From: Mycolicibacillus trivialis | GTDB lineage: Bacteria > Actinomycetota > Actinomycetes > Mycobacteriales > Mycobacteriaceae | Direction: 5' to 3' | Assembly (NCBI RefSeq): GCF_002102395.1 | Contig: NZ_LQPZ01000044.1 | Coordinates: 119,956-183,955 of the forward strand | Length of the DNA stretch: 64,000 nucleotides | Shown: in pieces, positions 1-9,631 of the stretch | Layout of the letters: each line of letters starts with the position of its first letter | Numbering within the stretch: the stretch's first letter is position 1 | Made by a program: the position numbers and the translations under genes | The notes under the pieces: generated by a model | Told to the model about the DNA's origin: nothing | Seen by the model: only the letters and a program-made list of their open reading frames with translations | The model's database searches: none

Positions 1-97
1 TGGCCCGACGCCGGCCGTCGGACAACGACGGCCCGCGGCCCGGCAGTGTCCACCCGCGACCCGACCACAACCGAAACCACCGACCATCGGAGAGACC

Positions 98-1507
98 ATG
101 GCCCCCACCGAGCCCGCCCCGAAATCCTCGAAGAGCACCGCGAAGCCGGCGAAGACGGCGAAGACGGCGGCGAAGGCCGCCCCGAAAGCCCCCCAGCCCC
201 GCACCGAGCGCCGACGCGTGGCGATCCTGGGCGGCAACCGCATCCCGTTCGCCCGCTCGGACGGTGCCTACGCCGAGGCGTCCAACCAGGACATGTTCAC
301 CGCGGCGCTCGACGGGCTGGTCGATCGGTTCGGGCTGGCCGGGGAGCGCCTCGACGCGGTCATCGGCGGTGCGGTGCTCAAGCACAGCCGGGACTTCAAC
401 CTGATCCGGGAATCCGTGCTCGGTTCCAAGCTCTCCTCCTACACCCCGGCATTCGACCTACAGCAAGCCTGCGGCACCGGCCTGCAGGCCGCCATCAGCG
501 CCGCCGACGGGGTGGCGGGCGGTCGCTACGAGGTCGCCGCGGCGGGCGGGGTGGACACCACCTCCGACGCGCCGCTGGAGGTCGGTGACCAGCTGCGCCG
601 GACGCTGCTGGCGCTGCGCCGGGCCAAGTCCAACGTGCAGCGGCTGAAGCTGGTCGCCAAACTGCCCGCCACCCTCGGAGTCGAGATCCCGGCCAACCAG
701 GAGGTGCGCACCGGGCTGTCGATGGGCGAGCACCAGGCGATCACCACCAAGGAGATGGGGATCAAGCGGACCGACCAGGATGAACTGGCTGCCGCCAGCC
801 ACCGCAACATGGCCGCCGCCTACGACAACGGGTTCTTCGACGACCTGGTCACCCCGTTCCTGGGTCTCTACCGCGACAACAACCTGCGCGCGGACTCCAG
901 CGCGGAAAAGCTCGCCACCCTGCGCCCGGTCTTCGGGGTGCGATCCGGCGACGCCACCATGACCGCAGGCAACTCCACCCCGCTGACCGACGGCGCATCG
1001 GTGGCGCTGCTGGCCAGCGAGGACTGGGCCGAGCAGCACAAGCTGACCCCGCTGGCCTACTTCGTCGACGCGGAGACCGCCGCGGTGGACTACGTCAACG
1101 GCCCTGACGGGCTGCTGATGGCGCCCACCTACGCGGTGCCACGACTGCTGGCCCGCAACGGCCTGACGCTGCAGGACTTCGACTTCTACGAGATCCACGA
1201 GGCGTTCGCCGCCACCGTGCTGTGCCACCTGGCCGCCTGGGAGTCCGAGCAGTACTGCACCCAGCGACTCGGGCTGGACAAGGCGCTGGGCGCCATCGAC
1301 CGCGCCAAGCTCAACGTCCACGGCTCCTCGCTGGCCGCCGGCCACCCGTTCGCGGCCACCGGCGGGCGCATCCTGGCCCAGACCGCCAAGATGGTCGCCG
1401 AGGCCAAGGCGCAGCGCAAGGGTGCGGCCAAGAACGCGCCGGTCCGGGCGCTGATCTCGATCTGCGCCGCCGGCGGGCAGGGCGTCGCCGCCATCGTGGA
1501 GGCCTGA
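98..1507 (+). CDS. fadA2: Acetyl-CoA acyltransferase (thiolase), FadA2-like
   Basis: 469-residue thiolase that would cleave 3-ketoacyl-CoA with CoA in the last step of beta-oxidation, in the cytoplasm. The nucleophilic Cys lies in LQQACGTGLQ (C125), the His in LAAGHPFAATGG (H416) and the second active-site Cys in SICAAGGQG (C456), so the site is complete. The ATG at 98 follows a GGAGAG ribosome site. Residues 9-40 form a Lys/Ala/Pro-rich extension about 30 residues longer than I recall for M. tuberculosis FadA2 (Rv0243); the folded domain starts near RRRVAILGG. It is followed, as in M. tuberculosis, by fadE5 on the opposite strand, but here one extra gene lies between them. Confidence 0.93.
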   Translation: MAPTEPAPKSSKSTAKPAKTAKTAAKAAPKAPQPRTERRRVAILGGNRIPFARSDGAYAEASNQDMFTAALDGLVDRFGLAGERLDAVIGGAVLKHSRDFNLIRESVLGSKLSSYTPAFDLQQACGTGLQAAISAADGVAGGRYEVAAAGGVDTTSDAPLEVGDQLRRTLLALRRAKSNVQRLKLVAKLPATLGVEIPANQEVRTGLSMGEHQAITTKEMGIKRTDQDELAAASHRNMAAAYDNGFFDDLVTPFLGLYRDNNLRADSSAEKLATLRPVFGVRSGDATMTAGNSTPLTDGASVALLASEDWAEQHKLTPLAYFVDAETAAVDYVNGPDGLLMAPTYAVPRLLARNGLTLQDFDFYEIHEAFAATVLCHLAAWESEQYCTQRLGLDKALGAIDRAKLNVHGSSLAAGHPFAATGGRILAQTAKMVAEAKAQRKGAAKNAPVRALISICAAGGQGVAAIVEA

Positions 1508-1711
1508 CGCCGACCGGTTTTGTAACGCCGACGAACGGTTACCCGATACACAGGGCGCTCCGTGTTGGTCATCGAACCCCCGACCCGGTGACTACGCGGA
1601 GCGTTCCGCTGGGGGCCGTCGTCGGGATGAGGGGACCCGATGGCGGCCCGCCGGCGGTTCTCGTTCCGCTGAGCGGTCCGCCGCCCCGGGGCCCGTACCG
1701 GGGGGCCTGAC

Positions 1712-1723
1712 TAGGGTGGGCCC
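1712..1723 (+). promoter_or_regulatory. Candidate leaderless promoter (-10 TAGGGT)
   Basis: A TANNNT hexamer (TAGGGT, 1712-1717) lies exactly 6 nt before the ATG at 1724, the spacing expected of a mycobacterial leaderless transcript. The same purine run could instead serve as a ribosome site, so the reading is ambiguous. Confidence 0.4.
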
Positions 1724-2644
1724 ATGCAGGTGAGCATTCTCGGCGCGGTCGGTGGCGGCGAATCCCCGGTGGACGCCACGGTGGCCCGCTTCGCGGGGCT
1801 GCAGCAGGAAGGGTTCCGGCGGATCTGGGTGCCGCAGCTGCCCAACGAGCCGGACCTGCTGACGATGCTGGCGGTGGTGCTGCGCGAGGTCGACGGCATC
1901 GAGGTCGGCACCGGGGTGATCCCGATCCAGAACCAGCACCCGATGCTGCTGGCCCAGCGGGCACTGACGTTGTCGCTGATCAGCGGTGGGCGCTTCCTGC
2001 TCGGGCTGGGCATGACCCACCAGGCGGTCACCGAGGGCATGTGGGGCATCCCGTGGGACCGGCCGGTGCGCCGACTGCGCGAATACCTCGACGGGCTGCA
2101 ACCGCTGCTGACCGGCGAGCGGGCCGAGGCGGTCGGCGAAACCGTCACCACCCGCGGCGAACTGCAGATCCCCGGGGCCACCGCGCCGCCGGTCTACCTC
2201 GCCGCGCTCGGACCCCAGCTGCTGCGGCTGGCCGGTCGGCGCAGCGCGGGCACGATCACCTGGATGACCGGTCCGACAACCCTGACCGAGCACATCGGGC
2301 CCACCCTGCGGGACGCGGCGGCCGAGGCCGGCCGCCCGGCGGGCGCGGTGCGGGTCGTCGCATGCCTGCCGGTCGCGGTCACCGACGACACCGATGCGCT
2401 CCGCCGGGTCGCCGCCGAGCAGTTCGCCGTGTACGGCTACCTGCCGTCCTACCGGGCGATGCTCGACCGGGAGGGCTTCGCCGGACCCGGCGAGGTCGCG
2501 CTGCTCGGCGACGAGGACAGCGTCGCCGAGCAGATCGGTGCCTTCGCGGCGGCCGGTGTCGACGAATTCGTCGGGGTGGTCTTCGACCCGGACGCGGAGA
2601 GCCGGGACCGCACCCGGGCGCTGCTGCGCCGGCTCGACGGCTGA
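1724..2644 (+). CDS. LLM-class F420-dependent oxidoreductase
   Basis: 306-residue single-domain luciferase-like TIM barrel, a family that in mycobacteria usually uses reduced coenzyme F420. Visible family features are the start MQVSILGAVGGG, the strand IEVGTGVIPI, the segment GRFLLGLGMTH that contacts the cofactor in this fold, and the late motif ALLGDEDSVAEQI, where LLM enzymes read 'G(T/S)P..V.E.I'. The substrate cannot be read from sequence. It sits between fadA2 and the convergent fadE5, a position empty in the M. tuberculosis order I recall, so it is a local insertion or a loss there. It ends 10 nt before a structured repeat element. Confidence 0.82.
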   Translation: MQVSILGAVGGGESPVDATVARFAGLQQEGFRRIWVPQLPNEPDLLTMLAVVLREVDGIEVGTGVIPIQNQHPMLLAQRALTLSLISGGRFLLGLGMTHQAVTEGMWGIPWDRPVRRLREYLDGLQPLLTGERAEAVGETVTTRGELQIPGATAPPVYLAALGPQLLRLAGRRSAGTITWMTGPTTLTEHIGPTLRDAAAEAGRPAGAVRVVACLPVAVTDDTDALRRVAAEQFAVYGYLPSYRAMLDREGFAGPGEVALLGDEDSVAEQIGAFAAAGVDEFVGVVFDPDAESRDRTRALLRRLDG

Positions 2645-2654
2645 CTCGATACTG

Positions 2655-2729
2655 CTGAGATCGACGTCAGAATCGGCTCATAACGCAAAAAATCAGTCGA
2701 TCACGCCGTCGTGGCGTCGATTTCAGGGG
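2655..2729. repeat. Structured intergenic repeat, copy A
   Basis: Inverted repeat CTGAGATCGACG (2655-2666) / CGTCGATTTCAG (2715-2726), 12 bp with one G-T pair, enclosing exactly 48 nt that include CGCAAAAAA (2684-2692) and CGCCGT (2704-2709), followed by GGG. A second copy with the same arms, same 48-nt interior and the same two internal blocks lies at 31611-31687. It lies between the convergent ends of the LLM gene and fadE5. Confidence 0.75.
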
Positions 2730-2820
2730 AACTCTCACCGGACCGGCGCTCGGATGGGTCGCCGGCAGCGCAACCCGCACGGCCCGCCACGGCGGGAGTT
2801 CGGCGACACCGAATGCAACA

Positions 2821-2845
2821 GGCCCCCGGGGATCACCCGGGGGCC
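2821..2845 (-). terminator. Hairpin terminator of fadE5
   Basis: Perfect 10-bp stem GGCCCCCGGG (2821-2830) / CCCGGGGGCC (2836-2845) with a 5-nt loop, 17 nt beyond the fadE5 stop. On the minus strand it is followed by the moderately T-rich TGTTGCATTC, not a full U tract. It could act in both directions between the convergent genes. Confidence 0.65.
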
Positions 2846-2862
2846 CGTCACGTACTACGCGG

Positions 2863-4698
2863 TCAGAACGCCGCTTCGTCGAGCTCCATGATCTCGTTGT
2901 CCAGGGTCTCGATGACCTGACGGGTGCTGGACAGCAGCGGCAGGAAGTTCTTGGCGAAGAACGACGCCACCGCGATCTTGCCCTCGTAGAAGGCCCGGTC
3001 CTCGTCACCGACCCCGGCGTCGAGCGCCTCGACGGCCACCGCCGCCTGACGCTGCAGCAGCCAGCCGATCACCAGGTCACCGACGGCCATCAGGAACCGC
3101 ACCGAGCCCAGCCCCACCTTGTAGATGGAGGAGACCTCTTCCTGCGCGGCCATCAGGTAGCCGGTGAGCGCGGCCGCCATGCCCTGGACGTCGGCCAGGG
3201 CGGTGCCGAGCAGTTCACGTTCGGTCTTGAGCCGCCCGTTGCCGGACTCGCTCTTGACGAACGCCTCGATCTGGCCGGCCACGTGGCCCAGCGCCACCCC
3301 CTTGTCCCGGACGATCTTGCGGAAGAAGAAGTCCTGGGCCTGGATCGCGGTGGTGCCTTCGTACAGCGAGTCGATCTTGGCGTCGCGGATGTACTGCTCG
3401 ATCGGGTAGTCCTGCAGGAAGCCCGAGCCGCCCAGGGTCTGCAGGCTCTCGGTCAGCTTGGCGTAGGCCTGCTCGGAGCCGACCCCCTTGACGATCGGCA
3501 GCAGCAGGTCGTTGACCTTCACCGCCAGCTCCGGGTCGATGTCGTGGACCGCGGTGGCTACCTCGGCGTCCTGGTAGGTGCCGGTGTACATGTACAGCGC
3601 GCGCAGCCCCTCGGCGTAGGCCTTCTGGGTCATCAGCGAGCGGCGCACATCCGGGTGGTGGGTGATGGTGACCCGCGGGGCGGTCTTGTCGGTCATCTGG
3701 GTCAGGTCCGCGCCCTGCACCCGCTCCTTGGCGTACTCGAGTGCGTTGAGGTAGCCGGTGGACAGCGTGGCGATCGCCTTGGTGCCGACCATCATCCGGG
3801 CCTGCTCGATCACCTCGAACATCTGGGCGATGCCATCGTGCACCTCGCCGACCAGCCAGCCCTTGGCGGGCACGCCGTGCTGACCGAAGGTCAGCTCACA
3901 GGTGGTGGAGACCTTCAGGCCCATCTTGTGCTCGATGTTGGTGACGAACACACCGTTGCGCTCGCCCATCTCACCGGTCTCGAAATCGAACAGCACCTTC
4001 GGGACGAAGAACAGCGACAGCCCCTTGGTGCCCGGGCCAGCACCCTCGGGGCGGGCCAGCACCAGGTGGAAGATGTTCTCGAACAGGTCGTCGGAGTCCG
4101 CCGAGGTGATGAACCGCTTCACCCCGTCGATGTGCCAGGTGCCGTCGTCCTGCTGGATCGCCTTGGTGCGGCCGGCGCCGACATCCGAGCCGGCGTCGGG
4201 TTCGGTGAGCACCATCGTCGACCCCCAGCCGCGCTCGGCGGCGGTGATGGCCCACTTCTTCTGCTCGTCGGTGCCGAGGTGGTAGAGGATGTTGGCGAAG
4301 CCGGCGCCACCGGCGTACATCCACACCGCCGGGTTGGCGCCGAGGATGTGCTCGTTGAGCGCCCACATCAGCGCCTTGGGCATCGGCATGCCGCCGAGCT
4401 CCTCGTCGAGTCCGGCCTTGTCCCAGCCGGCCTCGATGACCGCGCGCACCGACGCCTTGAACGACTCGGGCAGGGTCACGCTGTGGGTTTCGGGGTCGAA
4501 GACCGGCGGGTTGCGGTCCCCCTCGACGAACGACTCGGCGATGGGGCCTTCGGCCAGCCGGGCCATCTCGGTGAGCATGTCGCGGGCGGTCTCGACATCC
4601 AGCTCGGCGTAGGCGCCCTTGCCGAGCGCTTTGTCCACACCGAGGACTTCGAACAGGTTGAACACCTGGTCACGGATGTTGCTCTTGTAGTGGCTCAC
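2863..4698 (-). CDS. fadE5: Acyl-CoA dehydrogenase FadE5
   Basis: 611-residue FAD-dependent acyl-CoA dehydrogenase that introduces the trans-2 double bond in fatty acyl-CoA during beta-oxidation. The start is the GTG at 4698 (VSHYKSN...), behind a strong GAGGAGGAA ribosome site; this gives exactly the length I recall for M. tuberculosis FadE5 (Rv0244c). Visible features are the FAD/substrate segment [31 protein letters not shown], the segment [18 protein letters not shown] and the catalytic-base region [14 protein letters not shown], where the Glu is the expected base (about residue 447). The last 150 residues form the extra helical domain of this long subfamily, ending MELDEAAF. An in-frame upstream ATG lacks a ribosome site and was rejected. 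Its promoter region carries two palindromes. Confidence 0.95.
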   Translation of the reverse strand: MSHYKSNIRDQVFNLFEVLGVDKALGKGAYAELDVETARDMLTEMARLAEGPIAESFVEGDRNPPVFDPETHSVTLPESFKASVRAVIEAGWDKAGLDEELGGMPMPKALMWALNEHILGANPAVWMYAGGAGFANILYHLGTDEQKKWAITAAERGWGSTMVLTEPDAGSDVGAGRTKAIQQDDGTWHIDGVKRFITSADSDDLFENIFHLVLARPEGAGPGTKGLSLFFVPKVLFDFETGEMGERNGVFVTNIEHKMGLKVSTTCELTFGQHGVPAKGWLVGEVHDGIAQMFEVIEQARMMVGTKAIATLSTGYLNALEYAKERVQGADLTQMTDKTAPRVTITHHPDVRRSLMTQKAYAEGLRALYMYTGTYQDAEVATAVHDIDPELAVKVNDLLLPIVKGVGSEQAYAKLTESLQTLGGSGFLQDYPIEQYIRDAKIDSLYEGTTAIQAQDFFFRKIVRDKGVALGHVAGQIEAFVKSESGNGRLKTERELLGTALADVQGMAAALTGYLMAAQEEVSSIYKVGLGSVRFLMAVGDLVIGWLLQRQAAVAVEALDAGVGDEDRAFYEGKIAVASFFAKNFLPLLSSTRQVIETLDNEIMELDEAAF

Positions 4699-4747
4699 GG
4701 ATTTCCTCCTCGATGAGAGCGCCACTTGACGGTTGGGTACTCGGGCT

Positions 4748-4793
4748 AAGTTACCCACCAGTAACGACCCTCAAGGTAACCGGTGGGTAACTT
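4748..4793. promoter_or_regulatory. Inverted repeat upstream of fadE5, candidate operator
   Basis: Perfect 12-bp arms AAGTTACCCACC (4748-4759) and GGTGGGTAACTT (4782-4793), 22 nt apart; inside them GTAAC and GGTAACC half-sites repeat the same theme. Placement 50-95 nt upstream of the fadE5 GTG suggests binding by a TetR-type regulator of fatty-acid genes. The regulator is not identifiable here. Confidence 0.6.
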
Positions 4794-4832
4794 CGGCGCA
4801 AGCTGACCGGCAAAATTGTTACCTATCCCAAA

Positions 4833-4844
4833 CCAACCGGTTGG
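4833..4844. promoter_or_regulatory. Perfect palindrome CCAACCGGTTGG, candidate operator
   Basis: 12-bp perfect palindrome about 135 nt upstream of fadE5 and 175 nt upstream of the flavin reductase. Its CCGGTTGG half resembles the TTACCGGTGGG half of the neighbouring inverted repeat only loosely, so a separate regulator is possible. Confidence 0.4.
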
Positions 4845-4880
4845 CTGTGATCGTGTCCCGCGGCATCGAAATCGCGCTGA

Positions 4881-5507
<627 letters not shown>

Positions 5508-5522
5508 CCGCCCGACGGGTGG

Positions 5523-6269
5523 CTAGCGCCGGAACAGCTTGTTGCCCAGCCACACGATCGGGTCGTAGCGGTGGCCGGCGACGCGCTCCTTCATCGGGAT
5601 GATCGCGTTGTCGGTGATCTTGATGCCGGCCGGGCACACCTCGGTGCAGCACTTGGTGATGTTGCACATGCCCAGCCCGGCCTCGTCCTGGGCCAGGTCG
5701 CGGCGGTCGCCCTGGTCGAGCGGATGCATCTCCAGTTCGGCGATCCGGATGAAGAAGCGCGGACCGGCGTAGTTCTTCTTGTTGTCCTCGTGGTCGCGGA
5801 TCACGTGACAGACGTCCTGGCACAGGAAGCACTCGATGCACTCCCGGAACTCCTGGGAGCGTTCGACGTCGCGCTGATCCATCCGGTACTCGCCGGGCTT
5901 GAGGTCGGCGGGCGGGGTGAACGACGGGATCTCGCGGGCCTTCTCGTAGTTGTAGGACACGTCGGTGACCAGGTCACGGACCACCGGGAAGGTGCGCATC
6001 GGGGTCACGGTGACGACCTCGTCGGGGTCGAACGTCGACATCCGGGTCATGCACAGCAACTTCGGACGGCCGTTGATCTCCGCCGAGCAGGACCCGCACT
6101 TACCCGCCTTGCAGTTCCAGCGCACCGCCAGGTCCGGGGTCTGGGTGGCCTGCAGCCGGTGGATGACGTCGAGCACCACCTCGCCCTCGTTGACCTCGAC
6201 GGTGAACTCCTCGAGAGCGCCGCCGTCCTCGTCGCCGCGCCAGACCTGAAACGTCGCGTCGTAGCTCAT
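5523..6269 (-). CDS. sdhB: Succinate dehydrogenase 1 iron-sulfur subunit
   Basis: 248 residues, the same length as recalled for Rv0247c. It passes electrons from the flavoprotein to quinone in the membrane-bound Sdh1 complex. An N-terminal plant-ferredoxin domain binds [2Fe-2S] through C53, C58, C61 and C73 (WNCKAGKCGSCS, LLCMT). The C-terminal domain carries two more clusters through C144, C147, C150, C154 (CIECFLCQDVC) and C202, C207/C208, C212 (CNITKCCTEVCP). The ATG at 6269 lies one base after the sdhA stop, so translation is coupled. Confidence 0.94.
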   Translation of the reverse strand: MSYDATFQVWRGDEDGGALEEFTVEVNEGEVVLDVIHRLQATQTPDLAVRWNCKAGKCGSCSAEINGRPKLLCMTRMSTFDPDEVVTVTPMRTFPVVRDLVTDVSYNYEKAREIPSFTPPADLKPGEYRMDQRDVERSQEFRECIECFLCQDVCHVIRDHEDNKKNYAGPRFFIRIAELEMHPLDQGDRRDLAQDEAGLGMCNITKCCTEVCPAGIKITDNAIIPMKERVAGHRYDPIVWLGNKLFRR

Positions 6270-6270
6270 G

Positions 6271-8187
6271 TCAGCTTCTCCGTCCTGGATGATCGGCCAG
6301 TTCGTCGTCGGTGAAGTACTTCTCGAGCTCGTCGATCTCGAACAACTCCAGCAGGTCTTCGCGGACCGGCACCTGGGGTTCCCGGGTGACGCTGATGTCG
6401 GGAACGACCGCGTTGTCGCCGGTGGTGCGGCACACCAGCAGGGTGCGACGCCACTCGGCGTCCATCGCCGGGTGATCGTCGCGGGTGTGCCCGCCGCGGC
6501 TCTCGGTGCGCTCCAGCGCCGCCTGGGCCACACACTCGCTGATCGGCAACATGTTGCGCAGGTCGACCGCCAGGTGCCAGCCCGGGTTGAACTGGCGGTG
6601 CCCCTCCACGGCGATGTTGGCGAACCGGGCCTTGAGCTCCTCGAGCTTGGCCAGCGCCTGGCGCATCTCGTCGGCGTTGCGGATGATGCCGACCAGTTCG
6701 TTCATCGCCTCCTGCAACTCGGTGTGCAGCGTGTAGGGGTTCTCCGGTCGGGTCTCGCCGGCCGGGCCGTTGAACGGGGCCAGCGCTAGCTTGGCCGCCG
6801 CGTCCACCGCGGTCGGCTCCACCTGCGGGCGGTCGGTCAGGCTCTCGACGTAGTCGGCGGCGCCCAGTCCGGCGCGCCGACCGAACACCAGCAGGTCCGA
6901 CAGCGAGTTGCCGCCGAGCCGGTTCGAGCCGTGCATCCCGCCGGAACACTCCCCGGCGGCGAACAGCCCCGGGGTGGTGGCAGCGCCGGTGTCCGGGTCG
7001 ACCTCGATGCCACCCATCACGTAGTGGCAGGTCGGACCCACCTCCATCGGCTGCTTGGTGATGTCGACCTCGGCGAGCTCCATGAACTGGTGGTACATCG
7101 AGGGCAGCCGCCTGGTGATCTCCTCCGGGGTGAGCCGGGAGGCGATGTCGAGGTAGACCCCGCCGTGCGGGGAGCCGCGGCCCGCCTTGACCTCGGAGTT
7201 GATCGCCCGGGCCACCTCGTCGCGGGGCAGCAGGTCAGGGGTGCGCCGCGCGGAGTCGTTGTCCTTGAGCCACTGGTCGGCCTCCTCCTCGGTTTCGGCG
7301 TACTGCCCTTTGAAGACCGGGGGGATGTAGTCGAACATGAACCGCGAGCCCTCGGAGTTCTTCAGCACCCCGCCGTCGCCGCGCACGCCCTCGGTGACCA
7401 GGATGCCCTTCACGCTGGGCGGCCAGACCATGCCGGTGGGGTGGAACTGGATGAACTCCATGTTGATCAGGCTCGCCCCGGCCCGCAGGGCCAGCGCGTG
7501 CCCGTCGCCGGTGTACTCCCAGGAGTTCGAGGTCACCTTGAACGACTTGCCGATGCCGCCGGTGGCCAGCACCACCGCCGGTGCCTCGAACAGGATGAAC
7601 CGGCCGGACTCACGCCAGTAGCCGAACGCCCCGGCGATCCGGTCACCGTCCTTGACCAACTCGGTGATGGTGCACTCCATGAACACCTTGATCCGGGCCT
7701 CGTAGTCGCCGTACTCGGCCTTGTCCTCCTGCTGCAGCGAGACGATCTTCTGCTGCATGGTGCGGATGAGCTCCAGACCGGTGCGGTCCCCGACGTGGGC
7801 CAGTCGCGGGTAGGTGTGGCCGCCGAAGTTGCGCTGGCTGATCCGGCCGTCCTTGGTGCGGTCGAACAGCGCCCCGTAGGTCTCCAGCTCCCACACCCGG
7901 TCGGGCGCCTCCTTGGCGTGCAACTCGGCCATCCGCCAGTTGTTGAGGAACTTGCCGCCGCGCATGGTGTCGCCGAAGTGGACTTTCCAGTTGTCCTTGT
8001 CGTTGACGTTGCCCATCGAGGCGGCGCAGCCGCCCTCGGCCATCACGGTGTGGGCCTTGCCGAACAGCGACTTGCACACCACCGCGACGCTCAGGCCCCG
8101 CTCGCGGGCTTCGATCACCGCGCGCAACCCCGCGCCGCCGGCACCGATCACGACGACGTCGTAGGCGTGCCGTTCGACTTCAACCAT
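6271..8187 (-). CDS. sdhA: Succinate dehydrogenase 1 flavoprotein subunit
   Basis: 638-residue FAD subunit that oxidises succinate to fumarate at the cytoplasmic face of the membrane. The dinucleotide fold GAGGAG lies at residues 15-20, the FAD-attachment region reads KAHTVMAEGGCAAS, and the active-site region NRLGGNSLSDLLVFGRRAG and the HPTGM segment are intact. The ATG at 8187 follows an AGGG ribosome site. It is the middle gene of sdhC-sdhA-sdhB, with 60 nt after sdhC and 1 nt before sdhB. It corresponds to Rv0248c by order and family. Confidence 0.95.
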   Translation of the reverse strand: MVEVERHAYDVVVIGAGGAGLRAVIEARERGLSVAVVCKSLFGKAHTVMAEGGCAASMGNVNDKDNWKVHFGDTMRGGKFLNNWRMAELHAKEAPDRVWELETYGALFDRTKDGRISQRNFGGHTYPRLAHVGDRTGLELIRTMQQKIVSLQQEDKAEYGDYEARIKVFMECTITELVKDGDRIAGAFGYWRESGRFILFEAPAVVLATGGIGKSFKVTSNSWEYTGDGHALALRAGASLINMEFIQFHPTGMVWPPSVKGILVTEGVRGDGGVLKNSEGSRFMFDYIPPVFKGQYAETEEEADQWLKDNDSARRTPDLLPRDEVARAINSEVKAGRGSPHGGVYLDIASRLTPEEITRRLPSMYHQFMELAEVDITKQPMEVGPTCHYVMGGIEVDPDTGAATTPGLFAAGECSGGMHGSNRLGGNSLSDLLVFGRRAGLGAADYVESLTDRPQVEPTAVDAAAKLALAPFNGPAGETRPENPYTLHTELQEAMNELVGIIRNADEMRQALAKLEELKARFANIAVEGHRQFNPGWHLAVDLRNMLPISECVAQAALERTESRGGHTRDDHPAMDAEWRRTLLVCRTTGDNAVVPDISVTREPQVPVREDLLELFEIDELEKYFTDDELADHPGRRS

Positions 8188-8247
8188 GAACCCTCACTTG
8201 TGCTGTCGTTGGTCGGCCGGTTCCGGCCGGAGGTGTCGCGACGGTGC

Positions 8248-9087
8248 TCACCCGATGAACCGGAGGTCGGTGATCGTCCCGCTGGAGACCATCCAGACGT
8301 AGAAGTCGGTGAAGGCCAGCGTGCCCAGCGTGATCCAGGCGAACGTCATGTGCCTGCCGTTGAACCAGGACACCTTGGTCCACAACCAGTAGCGCACCGG
8401 GTGTTTGGAGAAGTGCTTGAGCCGCCCGCCGATCACGTGCCTGCAGGAGTGGCAGCCGCCGGTGTAGGCCCACAGCAACGCCACGTTGGCCACCAGGATG
8501 ACGTTGCCCAGCCCGAAACCGAACCCGCCCTGCCCGTTGTTGGCGTCCGCCGAGTAGAACGCGGCCGCCGCGTCGTAGGTGTTGAGCAGCAGGATCGCCG
8601 ACGCCAAATAGAAGAAGTAGCGGTGCCCGTTCTGGACGATGAGCGGGAACCGGGTCTCACCGGTGTAGCTCTTGCGGGGCTCGGGCACCGCGCAGCCGGT
8701 CGGGGACTGCCACACCGACCGGTAGTAGGCCTTGCGGTAGTAGTAGCAGGTCACCCGGAAGGCCAGCAGGATCGGCAGCACCAGCATCCCCAGCGGGATC
8801 CAGGGCGGGAAGTGGCCGAACCACACCCCCAGATGGCTGGCGTTGGGCACGCATGACGCGCTGATGCACGGTGAGTAGAACGGCGTCAGGTAGTGGTAGT
8901 CGTCCACCCAGTAGTCGCGGCCCCAGAACGCCCGCACGGTCGCGTAGAGGATGAACGCGCCGAGGCCCAGGTTGACCAGCAGCGGCTGCAGCCACCACCG
9001 GTCGCTGCGCAGGGTGCGTTGGTCGATCTGGGCGCGGTCGGCGGAGAAAACGCCGGTGGTGCGACGGGTCACTGCGGGTGCGCTCAT
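8248..9087 (-). CDS. sdhC: Succinate dehydrogenase 1 membrane anchor
   Basis: 279-residue polytopic anchor of the Sdh1 type (Rv0249c-like), expected to bind quinone and tether SdhAB. About five hydrophobic helices are visible (for example LLVNLGLGAFILYATVRAF, IPLGMLVLPILLAF, FYLASAILLLN, GNVILVANVALLWAY and the C-terminal ITLGTLAFTDFYVWMV). Conserved Cys and His residues occur in GGCHSCRHVIGG and SPCISASC. It is unrelated in sequence to the two-gene SdhCD anchors. The ATG at 9087 follows GAGGATC. It is preceded by the small gene at 9182-9475, with which it is probably co-transcribed. Confidence 0.92.
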   Translation of the reverse strand: MSAPAVTRRTTGVFSADRAQIDQRTLRSDRWWLQPLLVNLGLGAFILYATVRAFWGRDYWVDDYHYLTPFYSPCISASCVPNASHLGVWFGHFPPWIPLGMLVLPILLAFRVTCYYYRKAYYRSVWQSPTGCAVPEPRKSYTGETRFPLIVQNGHRYFFYLASAILLLNTYDAAAAFYSADANNGQGGFGFGLGNVILVANVALLWAYTGGCHSCRHVIGGRLKHFSKHPVRYWLWTKVSWFNGRHMTFAWITLGTLAFTDFYVWMVSSGTITDLRFIG

Positions 9088-9181
9088 AAAAAGTGATCCT
9101 CTTCACGTGGGCTGTTCGGAGGATACTCAAATCACATGGACGCCCGTGGGGGAATGGGCGCCGGGGCGACCCGCCGCGGGG

Positions 9182-9475
9182 TCAGAAGCGGGCGCCGCCC
9201 AGCCCCTCGTCATCGACGTCGCGCCAGAACTCGATGTCGTATTCGGTGTCGGGGATGGTGATCTTCTCTTCGGGGTGGTTGGCGGCCCAGCGGGTGAGGT
9301 CCAGGTCGTCGAGATCGGCGTCGAGCAGTTCGGCGTCGGCGACCAGCCGGTCGATGTGGGCGACGATGCGCCGCATCCCGGGGGTGTCGGTGTAGCGCGT
9401 CTTGAGCGCCGAGAGGCTGCGGCGCAATCCACCGATCAGGTCGTACAACTCGGTGAATTCGGTGGGGCGAGACAA
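9182..9475 (-). CDS. Conserved hypothetical protein, Rv0250c-like
   Basis: 97-residue soluble, acidic helical protein, the first gene of the sdh1 operon and the same length as Rv0250c. The start is a TTG at 9475 preceded by AGGAG at good spacing; no ATG or GTG is available in frame nearby. Heptad-like hydrophobic spacing in residues 10-60 suggests a helical hairpin, and the C-terminus is D/E-rich with aromatic residues (EYDIEFWRDVDDEGL). No enzymatic motif is visible. Its fixed position before sdhC suggests a link to Sdh1 assembly or regulation, but this is inference. Confidence 0.85.
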   Translation of the reverse strand: MSRPTEFTELYDLIGGLRRSLSALKTRYTDTPGMRRIVAHIDRLVADAELLDADLDDLDLTRWAANHPEEKITIPDTEYDIEFWRDVDDEGLGGARF

Positions 9476-9550
9476 CAGAGCTCCTAGCGGCCGAAGGTGT
9501 CATGGATCACACTACGGCACCCAGGGTAAGGCCGCCGGGTTAACCGCGAA

Positions 9551-9586
9551 AGGAAAATGCGGCGGGGCGGTCAAGCCCCGCCGCAT
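9551..9586 (-). terminator. Intrinsic terminator of acr2
   Basis: Perfect 12-bp stem ATGCGGCGGGGC (9557-9568) / GCCCCGCCGCAT (9575-9586) with a 6-nt loop, 45 nt past the acr2 stop. Read on the minus strand the stem is followed at once by TTTTCCTTT, a clear U-rich tail, which is uncommon in mycobacteria. Confidence 0.85.
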
Positions 9587-9631
9587 CTCGAAAGCGGCGG
9601 CCGATCCGGGCCGGTGCCGGATCGCCGTGGG

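Noticed and set aside
1508..1723. tRNA or small RNA in the fadA2-LLM gap
   Set aside because: No cloverleaf, no strong hairpin with U tract; only the candidate promoter at 1712.
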